Shown: piece by piece, positions 8,553 through 15,487 of the stretch
Layout: each line of letters begins with the position of its first letter
Position numbering within the stretch: the first letter of the stretch is position 1
Assembly (NCBI GenBank): GCA_934436435.1
Contig: CAKSAN010000022.1
Location: 1-18,305, forward strand
DNA length: 18,305 nucleotides
Origin: an uncultured Acetatifactor sp.
Lineage (GTDB): Bacteria > Bacillota > Clostridia > Lachnospirales > Lachnospiraceae
Direction of reading: 5' to 3'
Program-made: the position numbers and the translations under genes
Notes under the pieces: model-generated
What the model saw: only the letters and a program-made list of their open reading frames with translations
Databases searched by the model: none
Told to the model about the DNA's origin: nothing

Positions 8553-11100
8553 CTTCTGTTCCCTCGCTTTCTGCTGTTTTCTCTGTGTTTTCGCTCTCAT
8601 CCTCCGGCAGTTCCTGCGCTTCCAGTCTGGGATAATTTTCCTCAGGAGCATCCTCCCGCTCCATCTTCACGTTATCCTTAGGTCTTACCACAGCTCCCAT
8701 TTCACCGTCTATGACTCCGATGAAATCACCATCCAGGACACCATTGACATATCCCTTGATATGGCCGTTCATCCGGATCCTTCCGGCGGAAGGCAACGGT
8801 TTTGCCAGATCCCGTTTCAGTGTAAATGCCGTCTTCTGAATAATAATATCTCCAATCAGCAACGTCTGGGGCAATGCCAAAAGCACCAGTAAAATAGAAG
8901 TCAGCGTACCACGTCCCAGTGCCAGTCCGATGGCCGCCACTGCTGCGTTACTGGATACATAACTGATAATAAATCCCGCAGCTACCAGCATGGAACCACT
9001 GGTGACGATAGTCGGGAATGCCTGATTCAGTGCCTCGATGGCTGCTTTCTTAATCGGCATATAAGTCTTCAGATCCATGTAACGGCTGGTGATAACGATA
9101 GCGTAATCGATCGTCGCACCCATCTGAATAGCGGATACTACCAGATATCCCAGGAAGTATACCGATTCATTCAGCAGATAAGGCAGTGAGAAGTTCATCC
9201 AGATACTGCCCTGAATCGTTACTACCAGCAATACCGGCAGACCGGCGGACTGGAAGGTAAAGAGCAGGATGATCATAACGAACAACGCCGTCAATACCGT
9301 GATGATCGTGTTATCCGTTGCAAAGGAATCTCCCAGATCCTTATCACTGGTGGAGTTACCGGCCAACAGGATATCATCTATATTATAGAACCTTGCCACG
9401 GTATTGCGGATCTGATCCAGTGCCGCGGTGGTCTCTTCCCCTTCATAAGGCACATTCAGTTCCAGAACGAAACGGGTGTTGTTTTCTCCCAGAAGCTGGT
9501 CTTTCGCAATACAGATCTTGGAATAGGCATCAGACAGAGTCTCCTCCAGATCATCATCCAGTGTAATATTACCGCTTTCCTTCTGGTCATAAATGAACAG
9601 GAACATATCAATAAAAGGTACTTCGTATTCGCGGACGCCGCTGACCAGTGCCCCGTAATCGCTCTGATCCAGTGCGTATGCCGAATACAGCATATCCGCC
9701 ACTTCCACGTCCAGATCGATCAGTTCCGCAAACTGTCTGGGATTCAGTTTATCCGTCAGCATATAGCCGTCCATGGCCTCTATATTGCCAAGTCCCTGAC
9801 AGGATTTTACCACATCCAGCTTTTCCAGTGCTTTCAGGGTCTGTGCCTCTTTTTCATAATCCCCGTTAGGCACAATGACCGCCAGCTGATTCACCATGCC
9901 AAATTCCTTGTTTACCATGCTGACAGAGAATTTATTATCACTCATTCTGCTGGATTCCAGGGTATTGGTATCATATACATAATTTGCCTTGTTGGACACG
10001 AAAAATGCTGCAATAACACCCACGATCAGAATCGGCGGTACAATGTAGCGGGTAGCCACACAGAATTTACCGACAGCAGTGATCTTCGGCACGAAACTCT
10101 TGTGGTGGGTATTGTCGATCGCTTTGGAAAAAGTAAGCAGCAATCCGGGCATCAGGAAGAATACGGCCACCATACTGAAAATAATGGATTTTGCCAGAAT
10201 GATACCCATATCATAACCGATCCGAAACTGCATGAACATCATGGCTACCATACCGGATATGGTGGTCAGGGAACTGGAGGAGATCTCCGGAATTGCCTTA
10301 CTTAGGGCCACAATCACGGCCTCTCTTGCATCCTTGTCCTCATGTTCTTCCATGAAGCGGTGTGCCAGAATGATGGCATAGTCTACCGCCAGACCTAACT
10401 GCAATACCACCGCAATGGAGTTCGTAACGAAACTGATGGTTCCGAACCAGTAGTTCGTACCCTTATTCAAAATAGCTGCCACAATAAACGTAGTCAGATA
10501 GACCGGAATCTCCGCGTACGTTGTGGAAGTAAACAACAGCACAGCTACGATAACCACAGCCGCCAACAACAGAATCAGGATCATATCATTGTTCAGGTCA
10601 TCCGCATCCCGCTCCTCCTGTCCAATGTCTGAGGAATAATAGACATCATAGTCAGACAGCGCATCCAGTACTTCGTTCAAATGCTGCTGTGTGGCCTCCG
10701 TATCCGCCTCCTCATCAAAAGTGACAGACAATAAAGCCTCCATGTCATGGTAATGATCCTCGGTGTCATCGAAATCCAACATGCTGACACCATCCATTTC
10801 CTCCACCTGATCCGCCAGTTTCTGCGCCTCATCAAAAGTAACGTTACATATCAGGATCCGGGCGGAGCCATAAGTCGTGAACTCCGAATCCATCAGGTCC
10901 AGTCCCCTTCTGGTCTCCGTCGTATCCGGCAAATATGTCGTCAGGTCGTTGTTGACCTTGACCCTATTCATGGATAATATGCAAAATACGCACAAAACAA
11001 TGAAGATCAGATAAAATCCCTTTCGCTTGTCTACGATGAGCGTGGCAAGCTTAATCATAAAGGAGTTATCTTTTTTCTCTTTTTCTGTGTTTTCTGCCAT
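8542..11100 (-). CDS. RND/MMPL-family exporter
   Basis: Proton-driven membrane transporter of the MMPL/HAE2-like RND superfamily, 852 residues. The layout is a first membrane helix (about 28-45), an extracytoplasmic domain (46-170), a helix bundle (172-325), a helix near 350-368, a second extracytoplasmic domain (about 370-596), and a second bundle (597-757). The two internal repeats carry the helix-4 and helix-10 motifs GLAVDY (236-241) and GATIDY (661-666), whose aspartates (D240, D665) are the expected proton-relay residues. The C-terminal tail contains an unusual Gly-rich stretch (about 774-805), then an acidic end. The substrate is unknown; relatives export lipids, peptides or drugs. The start at 11100 has AGGAGGGA. 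First gene of a coupled set with the GLUG protein and HAD gene, and divergent from a TetR-type gene that likely represses it. Confidence 0.95.
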   Translation of the reverse strand: MAENTEKEKKDNSFMIKLATLIVDKRKGFYLIFIVLCVFCILSMNRVKVNNDLTTYLPDTTETRRGLDLMDSEFTTYGSARILICNVTFDEAQKLADQVEEMDGVSMLDFDDTEDHYHDMEALLSVTFDEEADTEATQQHLNEVLDALSDYDVYYSSDIGQEERDADDLNNDMILILLLAAVVIVAVLLFTSTTYAEIPVYLTTFIVAAILNKGTNYWFGTISFVTNSIAVVLQLGLAVDYAIILAHRFMEEHEDKDAREAVIVALSKAIPEISSSSLTTISGMVAMMFMQFRIGYDMGIILAKSIIFSMVAVFFLMPGLLLTFSKAIDNTHHKSFVPKITAVGKFCVATRYIVPPILIVGVIAAFFVSNKANYVYDTNTLESSRMSDNKFSVSMVNKEFGMVNQLAVIVPNGDYEKEAQTLKALEKLDVVKSCQGLGNIEAMDGYMLTDKLNPRQFAELIDLDVEVADMLYSAYALDQSDYGALVSGVREYEVPFIDMFLFIYDQKESGNITLDDDLEETLSDAYSKICIAKDQLLGENNTRFVLELNVPYEGEETTAALDQIRNTVARFYNIDDILLAGNSTSDKDLGDSFATDNTIITVLTALFVMIILLFTFQSAGLPVLLVVTIQGSIWMNFSLPYLLNESVYFLGYLVVSAIQMGATIDYAIVITSRYMDLKTYMPIKKAAIEALNQAFPTIVTSGSMLVAAGFIISYVSSNAAVAAIGLALGRGTLTSILLVLLALPQTLLIGDIIIQKTAFTLKRDLAKPLPSAGRIRMNGHIKGYVNGVLDGDFIGVIDGEMGAVVRPKDNVKMEREDAPEENYPRLEAQELPEDESENTEKTAESEGTEDEQ

Positions 11101-11418
11101 AGTTCCCTCCTGATGTTTCTCTCTTTGTACCCTTATTTATATATCCGATTTTGTATGCCTCTAGTTTAAAATGTTTTCCCGCATCTGTAAAGGCTTACTA
11201 CAAAAATGAGAAATTGTATTAATGTCATTTAATGAACTTGTGTTGATTTTCTGCCACAAGCAAAATATAATAATGGGAAAGAAAAAGCAAGCTACAGATT
11301 TTTTGCGATTGTTTATTTTTAGACATTTTATTTTGGAGTGTTTATTATTTTAGAAAAAATTCAGATTTGCATTAGATATTAGACAGATATTTCTTTTGAA
11401 AGGCTGGTGTACTGTTTT
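11101..11418. promoter_or_regulatory. Divergent control region between the exporter operon and the TetR gene
   Basis: AT-rich 318-bp spacer. On the plus strand a good promoter for the TetR gene is at 11320-11348 (see its own entry). On the minus strand a weaker candidate for the exporter operon is TTTACA, 17 bp, TAAACT, near 11165-11200. A short dyad AATG-T-CATT at 11221-11229 is the best-looking operator candidate but is too short to assign. No gene or structured RNA was seen here. Confidence 0.45.
11320..11348 (+). promoter_or_regulatory. Predicted promoter of the TetR-family gene
   Basis: -35 TAGACA at 11320-11325 and -10 TATTAT at 11343-11348 are separated by exactly 17 bp, each matching the sigma-A consensus at five of six bases. 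The start would be near 11355, about 64 bases ahead of the chosen ATG. Confidence 0.65.
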
Positions 11419-11988
11419 ATGGAAAAAATGGATCGCCGTGTACGTAAAACCCGTACCCTCTTATTACAAGGGCTGGTAAAGATGATGGAAACCCACGATA
11501 TTCAAGATATCTCCGTCAAGGAGTTGACGGAACTTGCGGATATTAACCGTGGAACCTTTTATCTGCATTATGATGATATCTACGACATGCTCCACAAGAT
11601 CGAAGATGAGATGTTCCAGGAATTCAACGATATTATGGAACAGGAACCGGCCGTTACCCGTCCCCTGTCCTCCCATGGATCACTGTTGGAATTTTTTCGT
11701 TTTCTGGATCGGCACAGAGACCTTGCCAGAGTCATGATCGGTCCCCACGGAGATCTCACCTTTGTCAATCGTCTGAAAGACCAGATTGAAAAACGCACTC
11801 TCCAGTTTTTGGAAAGTGCGCAATCCGATGCAAATTATGAATATCTCTGCTCCTTCATCATCACCGGCTGTGTCGGTGTCGTGGAGACCTGGCTGAAAGA
11901 ACCAGATCCCCAATCTCCGGAAGAAATGGCAGAAATTCTGGGTACCATGCTCTTGCGTCAGCTTACTTTTGCTCCGGAGCCTGCATAG
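11419..11988 (+). CDS. TetR/AcrR-family transcriptional regulator
   Basis: DNA-binding repressor-type protein of 189 residues. The N-terminal TetR helix-turn-helix spans about residues 28-51 (ISVKELTELADINRGTFYLH), followed by the usual YDDIYDML helix. The C-terminal ligand/dimer domain (about 65-185) resembles the TetR_C group seen in Firmicute AcrR-like proteins. The start is uncertain: ATG at 11419, ATG at 11428 or GTG at 11407 are all in frame. GAAAGG at 11398-11403 is rather far from the first ATG. By position it is the likely local regulator of the divergent exporter operon. Its last 26 bp overlap the 3' end of the convergent lipoprotein gene, where a GC-rich hairpin spans the two stop codons. 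Confidence 0.92.
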   Translation: MEKMDRRVRKTRTLLLQGLVKMMETHDIQDISVKELTELADINRGTFYLHYDDIYDMLHKIEDEMFQEFNDIMEQEPAVTRPLSSHGSLLEFFRFLDRHRDLARVMIGPHGDLTFVNRLKDQIEKRTLQFLESAQSDANYEYLCSFIITGCVGVVETWLKEPDPQSPEEMAEILGTMLLRQLTFAPEPA

Positions 11989-12622
11989 GCTGTGTCGGCT
12001 CCGGCATGCCAACGCTTAAGGATGTCACGGTATCGCCATCCAGGAAGAAGGATATGGTATCGCCTACCTGAAGTTCCTCCAGAGTGGCATCTTTTCCGTC
12101 GATTGTGATGATCGTATCGTCATTGACTGTGATAGTCATAGTGTCACCGCTAAGAGTCAGGGTCATGTCATCCAGCATGTCTTTCTCGGGTCTCTGGCCG
12201 TTGGGGGCTTCGCCATTAGGTTTTCCGCCGTTAGGTGCCTGACCGTCAGGAACTTCCCCATTAGGGGCACCACCGTTGCCGTCAGGGGCTTGACCGTCAG
12301 GCTTATCGCCTGTGGGTGCCTCGCCTATCGGCATCTCATCATCCGGAGCCTCCGGCTTCTCTGCCAGTGCAATAGAAATCACATCACCATCAATAGCTGC
12401 GATCTGACCAAGATAAGACTCCACCTTCTCTTCGCTACTCGCCGTACTTTGCTCCGTCGTACTCTCCGGTGCGATCGTATCTTTCTCTTCCGATGCTTCT
12501 GTACTTGCCGCACTCGCAGCAGATGCTCCGCCACAAGCCGTAAATCCCGTCATTACCATAGCAGCCGTCAATACGGCACACATTATTTTTGTATTCACCT
12601 GAGGTAAATTCCATCTTCTCAT
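11963..12622 (-). CDS. Putative lipoprotein with Pro-Gly repeat and small beta domain
   Basis: Predicted exported lipoprotein of 219 residues. The signal sequence runs to a lipobox-like GFTAC with Cys30 as lipidation site, followed by a Ser/Ala/Glu/Thr-rich linker (31-66). A short segment at 67-88 (YLGQIAAIDGDVISIALAEK) and a second beta-rich segment at 152-205 resemble the small OB-like units of DUF5666-type proteins. Between them, residues 98-145 form a low-complexity Pro-Asn/Asp-Gly repeat of about 5-residue period, such as PNGEAPNGQ. The function is not known. The start ATG at 12622 is chosen because AGGAGGAA precedes it at 8 bases and the signal peptide begins there; longer in-frame starts give a non-signal leader. 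Three 11-bp spaced direct repeats upstream suggest control by an OmpR/PhoP-type response regulator. Confidence 0.82.
   Translation of the reverse strand: MRRWNLPQVNTKIMCAVLTAAMVMTGFTACGGASAASAASTEASEEKDTIAPESTTEQSTASSEEKVESYLGQIAAIDGDVISIALAEKPEAPDDEMPIGEAPTGDKPDGQAPDGNGGAPNGEVPDGQAPNGGKPNGEAPNGQRPEKDMLDDMTLTLSGDTMTITVNDDTIITIDGKDATLEELQVGDTISFFLDGDTVTSLSVGMPEPTQPMQAPEQK
11974..12004. promoter_or_regulatory. GC-rich hairpin at the overlapping 3' ends of two convergent genes
   Basis: CCGGAGCC (11974-11981) and GGCTCCGG (11997-12004) form a perfect 8-bp stem, with a possible inner GCC/GGC pair. It covers the TetR stop codon (11986-11988) and the last codons of the lipoprotein gene. Neither strand has a T tract behind it, so it is not a standard terminator. 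It may block or stabilise the 3' ends. Confidence 0.5.
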
Positions 12623-12685
12623 ATTCTCATTCCTCCTGCTTACATTTAATATCCTGTGAACATTTCTTCCCCTTATCTGCCTCTT

Positions 12686-12739
12686 ATAATAAAGGACATC
12701 TGCGAAGGAATTGTGAGAAAAATGTGGTGATTTTGTGAA
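12686..12739 (-). promoter_or_regulatory. Lipoprotein promoter with three PhoP-like direct repeats
   Basis: On the minus strand the hexamers TTCACA (12734-12739), ACCACA (12723-12728) and CTCACA (12712-12717) repeat with an exact 11-bp period. The last one overlaps the place of a -35 box: a -10 TATTAT lies at 12686-12691 and the -35 position (12709-12714) itself has a poor sequence. This layout is what PhoP-type response regulators of Firmicutes use to activate promoters. Which regulator binds is unknown. Confidence 0.5.
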
Positions 12740-12744
12740 CTTTT

Positions 12745-12770
12745 CATACATGACATTTCTGTCATGCATG
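12745..12770. repeat. Inverted repeat downstream of the phosphatase gene
   Basis: CATACATGACA (12745-12755) and TGTCATGCATG (12760-12770) pair at 10 of 11 positions around TTTC. A second TGACA-G-TGTCA dyad lies at 12777-12787. No T run follows on either strand. It could be an operator for a dimeric regulator or a weak transcript end for the phosphatase gene. Confidence 0.5.
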
Positions 12771-12789
12771 CTGTGTTGACAGTGTCAGA

Positions 12790-13272
12790 TCATGTGTCGA
12801 TTTTCCCATTTTGTCGTAAATATCGCAGGAACGCGGTGCAACCTTCCAGAACATCGGCATAGGTCGTTCCAAACTCTCCCGTGTACCACGGATCCGAAAT
12901 ATCCCGTTCTGATCCAGCATAGGAAAGCAGCTTTGCTACTTTCCCCTCCGGATCTCCTCCAAATATCCGCAACATGTTACGAATATTTGCACCATCCATG
13001 CCGATCAGATAATCATATTCCGCATAATCCGCCCGCGTCACCTGTCTGGCCCGCTTCCCCTCACAGGAGATTCCATGCCTCGCAAGCTCCGCCTTCGCCG
13101 GCGGATAGACCGGATTCCCAATGCCGTTCCAGATTTCCTCCGTGCTGGTGGCTGCAGAGGCGATCTGAAAATGGTTGGTGAGACCGGCGTCGGATACTAA
13201 TTTTTTCATAACGAATTCCGCCATGGGGGAACGACAGATGTTGCCGTGGCAGATGAATAGTACTTTTATCAT
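12790..13272 (-). CDS. Low-molecular-weight protein-tyrosine phosphatase
   Basis: Cytoplasmic phosphotyrosine phosphatase of the arsenate-reductase-like LMW-PTP family, 160 residues. The P-loop CHGNICRS at 8-15 gives nucleophile C8 and R14, and the general-acid loop SDPWYTGEF gives D127. Such enzymes often dephosphorylate capsule-synthesis or other tyrosine kinases, but no kinase gene is nearby, so the partner is unknown. The start is ATG at 13272, with AAGGAG about 10 bases upstream. The mobile-element remnant begins within about 100-200 bp upstream, so the gene may have lost or changed its original promoter. No terminator with a T tract was seen, only the inverted repeat at 12745-12770. Confidence 0.95.
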   Translation of the reverse strand: MIKVLFICHGNICRSPMAEFVMKKLVSDAGLTNHFQIASAATSTEEIWNGIGNPVYPPAKAELARHGISCEGKRARQVTRADYAEYDYLIGMDGANIRNMLRIFGGDPEGKVAKLLSYAGSERDISDPWYTGEFGTTYADVLEGCTAFLRYLRQNGKIDT

Positions 13273-13349
13273 TCCTTAAAAACTCCTTGAAAATACTGAT
13301 TTTCCTTGATTTTACGCCACTTTCTAAGATTTATCCCGATAGAGTGTTT

Positions 13350-13368
13350 TATGCACTTTTGTTGCATA
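13350..13368. mobile_element. Candidate core site at the element end
   Basis: TATGCA (13350-13355) and TGCATA (13363-13368) are exact inverted 6-mers around a 7-base spacer, with a further GCATAA at 13374. Inverted half sites around a 6-8 base crossover region are typical of tyrosine-recombinase core sites. The place, between the chromosomal phosphatase gene and the integrase arm-type repeats, is right. The other element end is not in the window, so this cannot be confirmed. Confidence 0.3.
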
Positions 13369-13403
13369 TCGTGGCATAAGTTCGTATATTTTGTCATCCA
13401 AAT

Positions 13404-13449
13404 TTAGTAAAAATCTTAGTAAAATGTCTGGATTTTTTCATTTTACTAA
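13404..13449. repeat. Probable integrase/Xis arm-type binding repeats
   Basis: TTAGTAAAA occurs at 13404-13412 and 13416-13424 (12-bp period) and inverted as TTTTACTAA at 13441-13449. They lie between the integrase stop codon and the presumed element end, where Tn916-type elements carry short direct repeats bound by the integrase N-terminal domain. Confidence 0.5.
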
Positions 13450-13499
13450 AAGCTTTTTCACTTAGGTTTTCTTTTAGTTGTATGTATATTTTTTATTTT

Positions 13500-14713
13500 T
13501 TAAGCCATTTTTGCAAATTTGCCAAGTTCTTCCCTGGCATCCTCTGCCCCCAGATGCGTATAGGTATTTAGCGTAACGCCAATATCAGCATGTCCCATAA
13601 GATACTGAAGCGTTTTCGGATTCATTCCACTTTTTGCCATATTACTGCAATACGTATGCCTGCAAACATGCGGTGTGATTTTTGGCAACTGTTCTTTATA
13701 GATCCGATTATGTTTTGCTAAAGCCCATTCAAAATGTTTTTCCCAATGCAATGCGACTTCCGGCATATCCTTCTTGTCTAAAAACAAAAATCCCTTATAT
13801 CCATCTATCGCCGGTTCCTTCTTTGGCTTTTTCCGGTTTTCTACAATGCGTTTGAAGCACTCATACACTTCTTCCGTCATAGGAATCGTTCTGGTTCCGC
13901 TCGTTGTCTTGGTATCCTCAATGATATATTGCATATCTCTGGTTCTTTGAAGCTGATGGTCTACACTTATGTGTTTCTCTTCAAAATCAATATCAGAAAG
14001 TGTCAATCCACAAAACTCCGAAATACGGAGTCCTGTTTTAAAAAGAATGAACATACCATCATAATATCGTTTGTAATGCTCATCATTCTTAATAAATTCC
14101 AAGAACTTTTTCTCTTGCTTTCTGGTTATGGCTTCTCTTGTTACACTATCGTTTACAACTACTGTACATAGTTGAAACTCGAACGGATTTTTTCGAATTA
14201 AATCATCGTCTACAGCCATTTGAAACGCAGGTCTTACCACACCTCGGACTGAATGAATGGTGCTGTATCCCCTGCCATCTGCCTGGAGCTTAATCAACCA
14301 CGCTTTTGCATCGGATAGTTTTACTTTATCAATCCTTAATGTGCCAAATTTTTCTTTCTTAATAATGTTGATAACAAATTATAATTTGCTCTCGTATTAT
14401 GACGAACACCTGTCTTTTGCCCTATATACTTCTTTACCAGTTCAAGAACTGTCAAATTATCACCATATGGAGTAATACCATCATTGATATCCCTTAATAT
14501 GGCTTTTTCCTTTTCTCTCAGTGACTGGCAAGGTCTTCTTCCTACCGGAAGAGGATCTGTCGATTCCAACTTCCAACTGTAAAGAAATTTCTGTTTTCCA
14601 AAGCAGTCTGTATAAACAAATGCATATCTTCCATCCGCTCGCTGGCTTTCTCCGTTTCGTAAAATACGTCCTTTTTTATCACGTCTTTTCTGATTGCGAT
14701 TTCTTTCACTCAA
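13500..14713 (-). pseudogene. int: Tn916-type integrase (tyrosine recombinase), interrupted by one frameshift
   Basis: Catalyses excision and integration of Tn916/Tn1549-type elements. The N-terminal part (14713-14336) carries the arm-binding domain (KKGRILRNGESQRADGRY, as in Tn916 Int) and the start of the SAM-like core-binding domain. The rest (about 14348-13500) carries the catalytic domain with all expected residues: Arg in KTGLRISEF, HxxR in PHVCRHTYC, His in MGHAD, and Tyr in NTYTH. The start is a TTG at 14713 with AAGGAG 8 bases upstream. The first frame stops at 14336; the second resumes about 10 bases earlier with KFGTLRID. The break is at a short A run (T run 14349-14353 on the plus strand), and one extra base would restore a 404-residue protein, against about 405 for Tn916 Int. 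Real mutation and sequencing error are both possible. Confidence 0.93.
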
Positions 14714-14821
14714 ACGTCTTTGCTCCTTTCTACGAAGAAGCCCTAGCACGATAAATTTATTATACCATACCAGAGCTGTATTTACCACTTTAAAGTGATA
14801 AAGTTTTATGTTTTTTATTTT

Positions 14822-15031
14822 CTACAAAGCTGTCGTCTGATTAAGAAATTCTTCAAATTTTCGTCGGTTGATCAACGATTTATTTCCCACCTGAACAGTA
14901 AAGCAATAATCAGAATCCGCATTCTCAGAAATCAGCATCCTTATCTTCTTTTCACCAATTCCAAAATATTGAACTGCTTCGTCAACCGTCAGCATATACT
15001 TCTCCCATATTGGAACCATCTTTCCTTTCAC
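14822..15031 (-). CDS. xis: Excisionase of Tn916 type
   Basis: Small DNA-bending directionality factor that helps the integrase excise the element. With a GTG start at 15031 the protein is 69 residues and begins MKGKMVPIWEKYMLTVDEA. That aligns well with Tn916 Xis (about 67 residues, PIWERYTLTIEEA). A winged-helix layout follows (YFGIGEKKIRML, then INRRKFEEFL). AGAGG lies 5 bases upstream of the GTG. The in-frame ATG codons at 15067 and 15076 are alternatives without a clear ribosome site. The gene sits about 110 bp upstream of int in the same direction, as in Tn916. Confidence 0.87.
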   Translation of the reverse strand: MKGKMVPIWEKYMLTVDEAVQYFGIGEKKIRMLISENADSDYCFTVQVGNKSLINRRKFEEFLNQTTAL

Positions 15032-15236
15032 TTTTGCCTCTGTATTATCTATTTTCAACACCTCCATCTTTCTCATAATAGGCAACACTTTATCTGCCCA
15101 TGACAAACAGGAACCCATGCTCCTATCTCTCATCAGCAGACAACAAAAAATCCATACAGGTGGCAGGTCATTACTCTGCCCACATCGGTCTTGCACCGTC
15201 ATTCAAATTGACCGGATCTCTCCGGAAGTATCATTA

Positions 15237-15395
15237 TCACAGATATGCTTCATCGCCCTGTGCAACTGCTACACATTTTGCCAAATTCTTCTCGCTCCAT
15301 ACCTTTGCTTCAATGTAGTGTTTCAACATTCCCTCACGTTCACTCAAAAAGAGCAGGTATCTCTTGGCGAACCTGCCTAGTGGCTCCGCATATCC
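15237..15395 (-). pseudogene. Short open frame, possible TnpV-like relic
   Basis: A 52-codon frame, opened by a stop and closed by TGA, reads GYAEPLGRFAKRYLLFLSE and continues in protein-like fashion. The G-R-(F)-x-K-R-Y-L pattern recalls the N-terminal part of small TnpV-type proteins found in clostridial mobile elements. There is no good start: the ATG at 15329 has GAGGGA directly abutting it. Homology is tentative; it may be a remnant or chance. Confidence 0.3.
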
Positions 15396-15424
15396 TCACG
15401 TCCTGTATGCAATCAATATTCAGT

Positions 15425-15430
15425 TGTCAA
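15425..15430 (-). promoter_or_regulatory. -35 element of a likely xis-int promoter
   Basis: A perfect TTGACA on the minus strand lies just after the GGTGC/GCACC hairpin (15438-15451) and downstream of the orf8-type gene. A -10 box is unclear: the best 17-bp spaced hexamer is TACAGG. If used, the transcript would run through the relic frame into xis and int. Confidence 0.4.
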
Positions 15431-15487
15431 GGTACAGGGTGCATACGCACCGATCAGTGAATGGAAAGGGACACCGCTGACCGCCTG

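Larger units (their letters stand above)
15034..15487. other. 454-bp stretch between xis and the orf8-type gene
   Basis: No intact gene was recognised. It holds a relic frame at 15237-15395 (see that entry), a perfect CCGGA-TCTC-TCCGG hairpin at 15212-15225, an AGCAGGT/ACCTGC inverted repeat at about 15352-15376, a GGTGC-ATAC-GCACC hairpin at 15438-15451 and a minus-strand TTGACA at 15425-15430. It is probably the xis-int control region plus eroded coding sequence. Confidence 0.55.

Noticed and set aside
11221..11229. AATGTCATT dyad as a TetR operator
   Set aside because: Only 4-bp arms with mismatched flanks; too short to distinguish from chance in AT-rich DNA.
13273..13400. tRNA or other RNA gene as integration target
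   Set aside because: No cloverleaf or T-loop consensus was found; the region is AT-rich and unstructured apart from short inverted repeats.
14345..14356. Programmed -1 frameshift in int
   Set aside because: The sequence does not form a proper X XXY YYZ heptamer in the zero frame, and Tn916 integrases are made from a single frame.
15117..15380. Plus-strand open frames between xis and orf8
   Set aside because: No ribosome sites, Cys/His/Ser-rich random-like translation, and overlapping frames typical of non-coding or antisense sequence.
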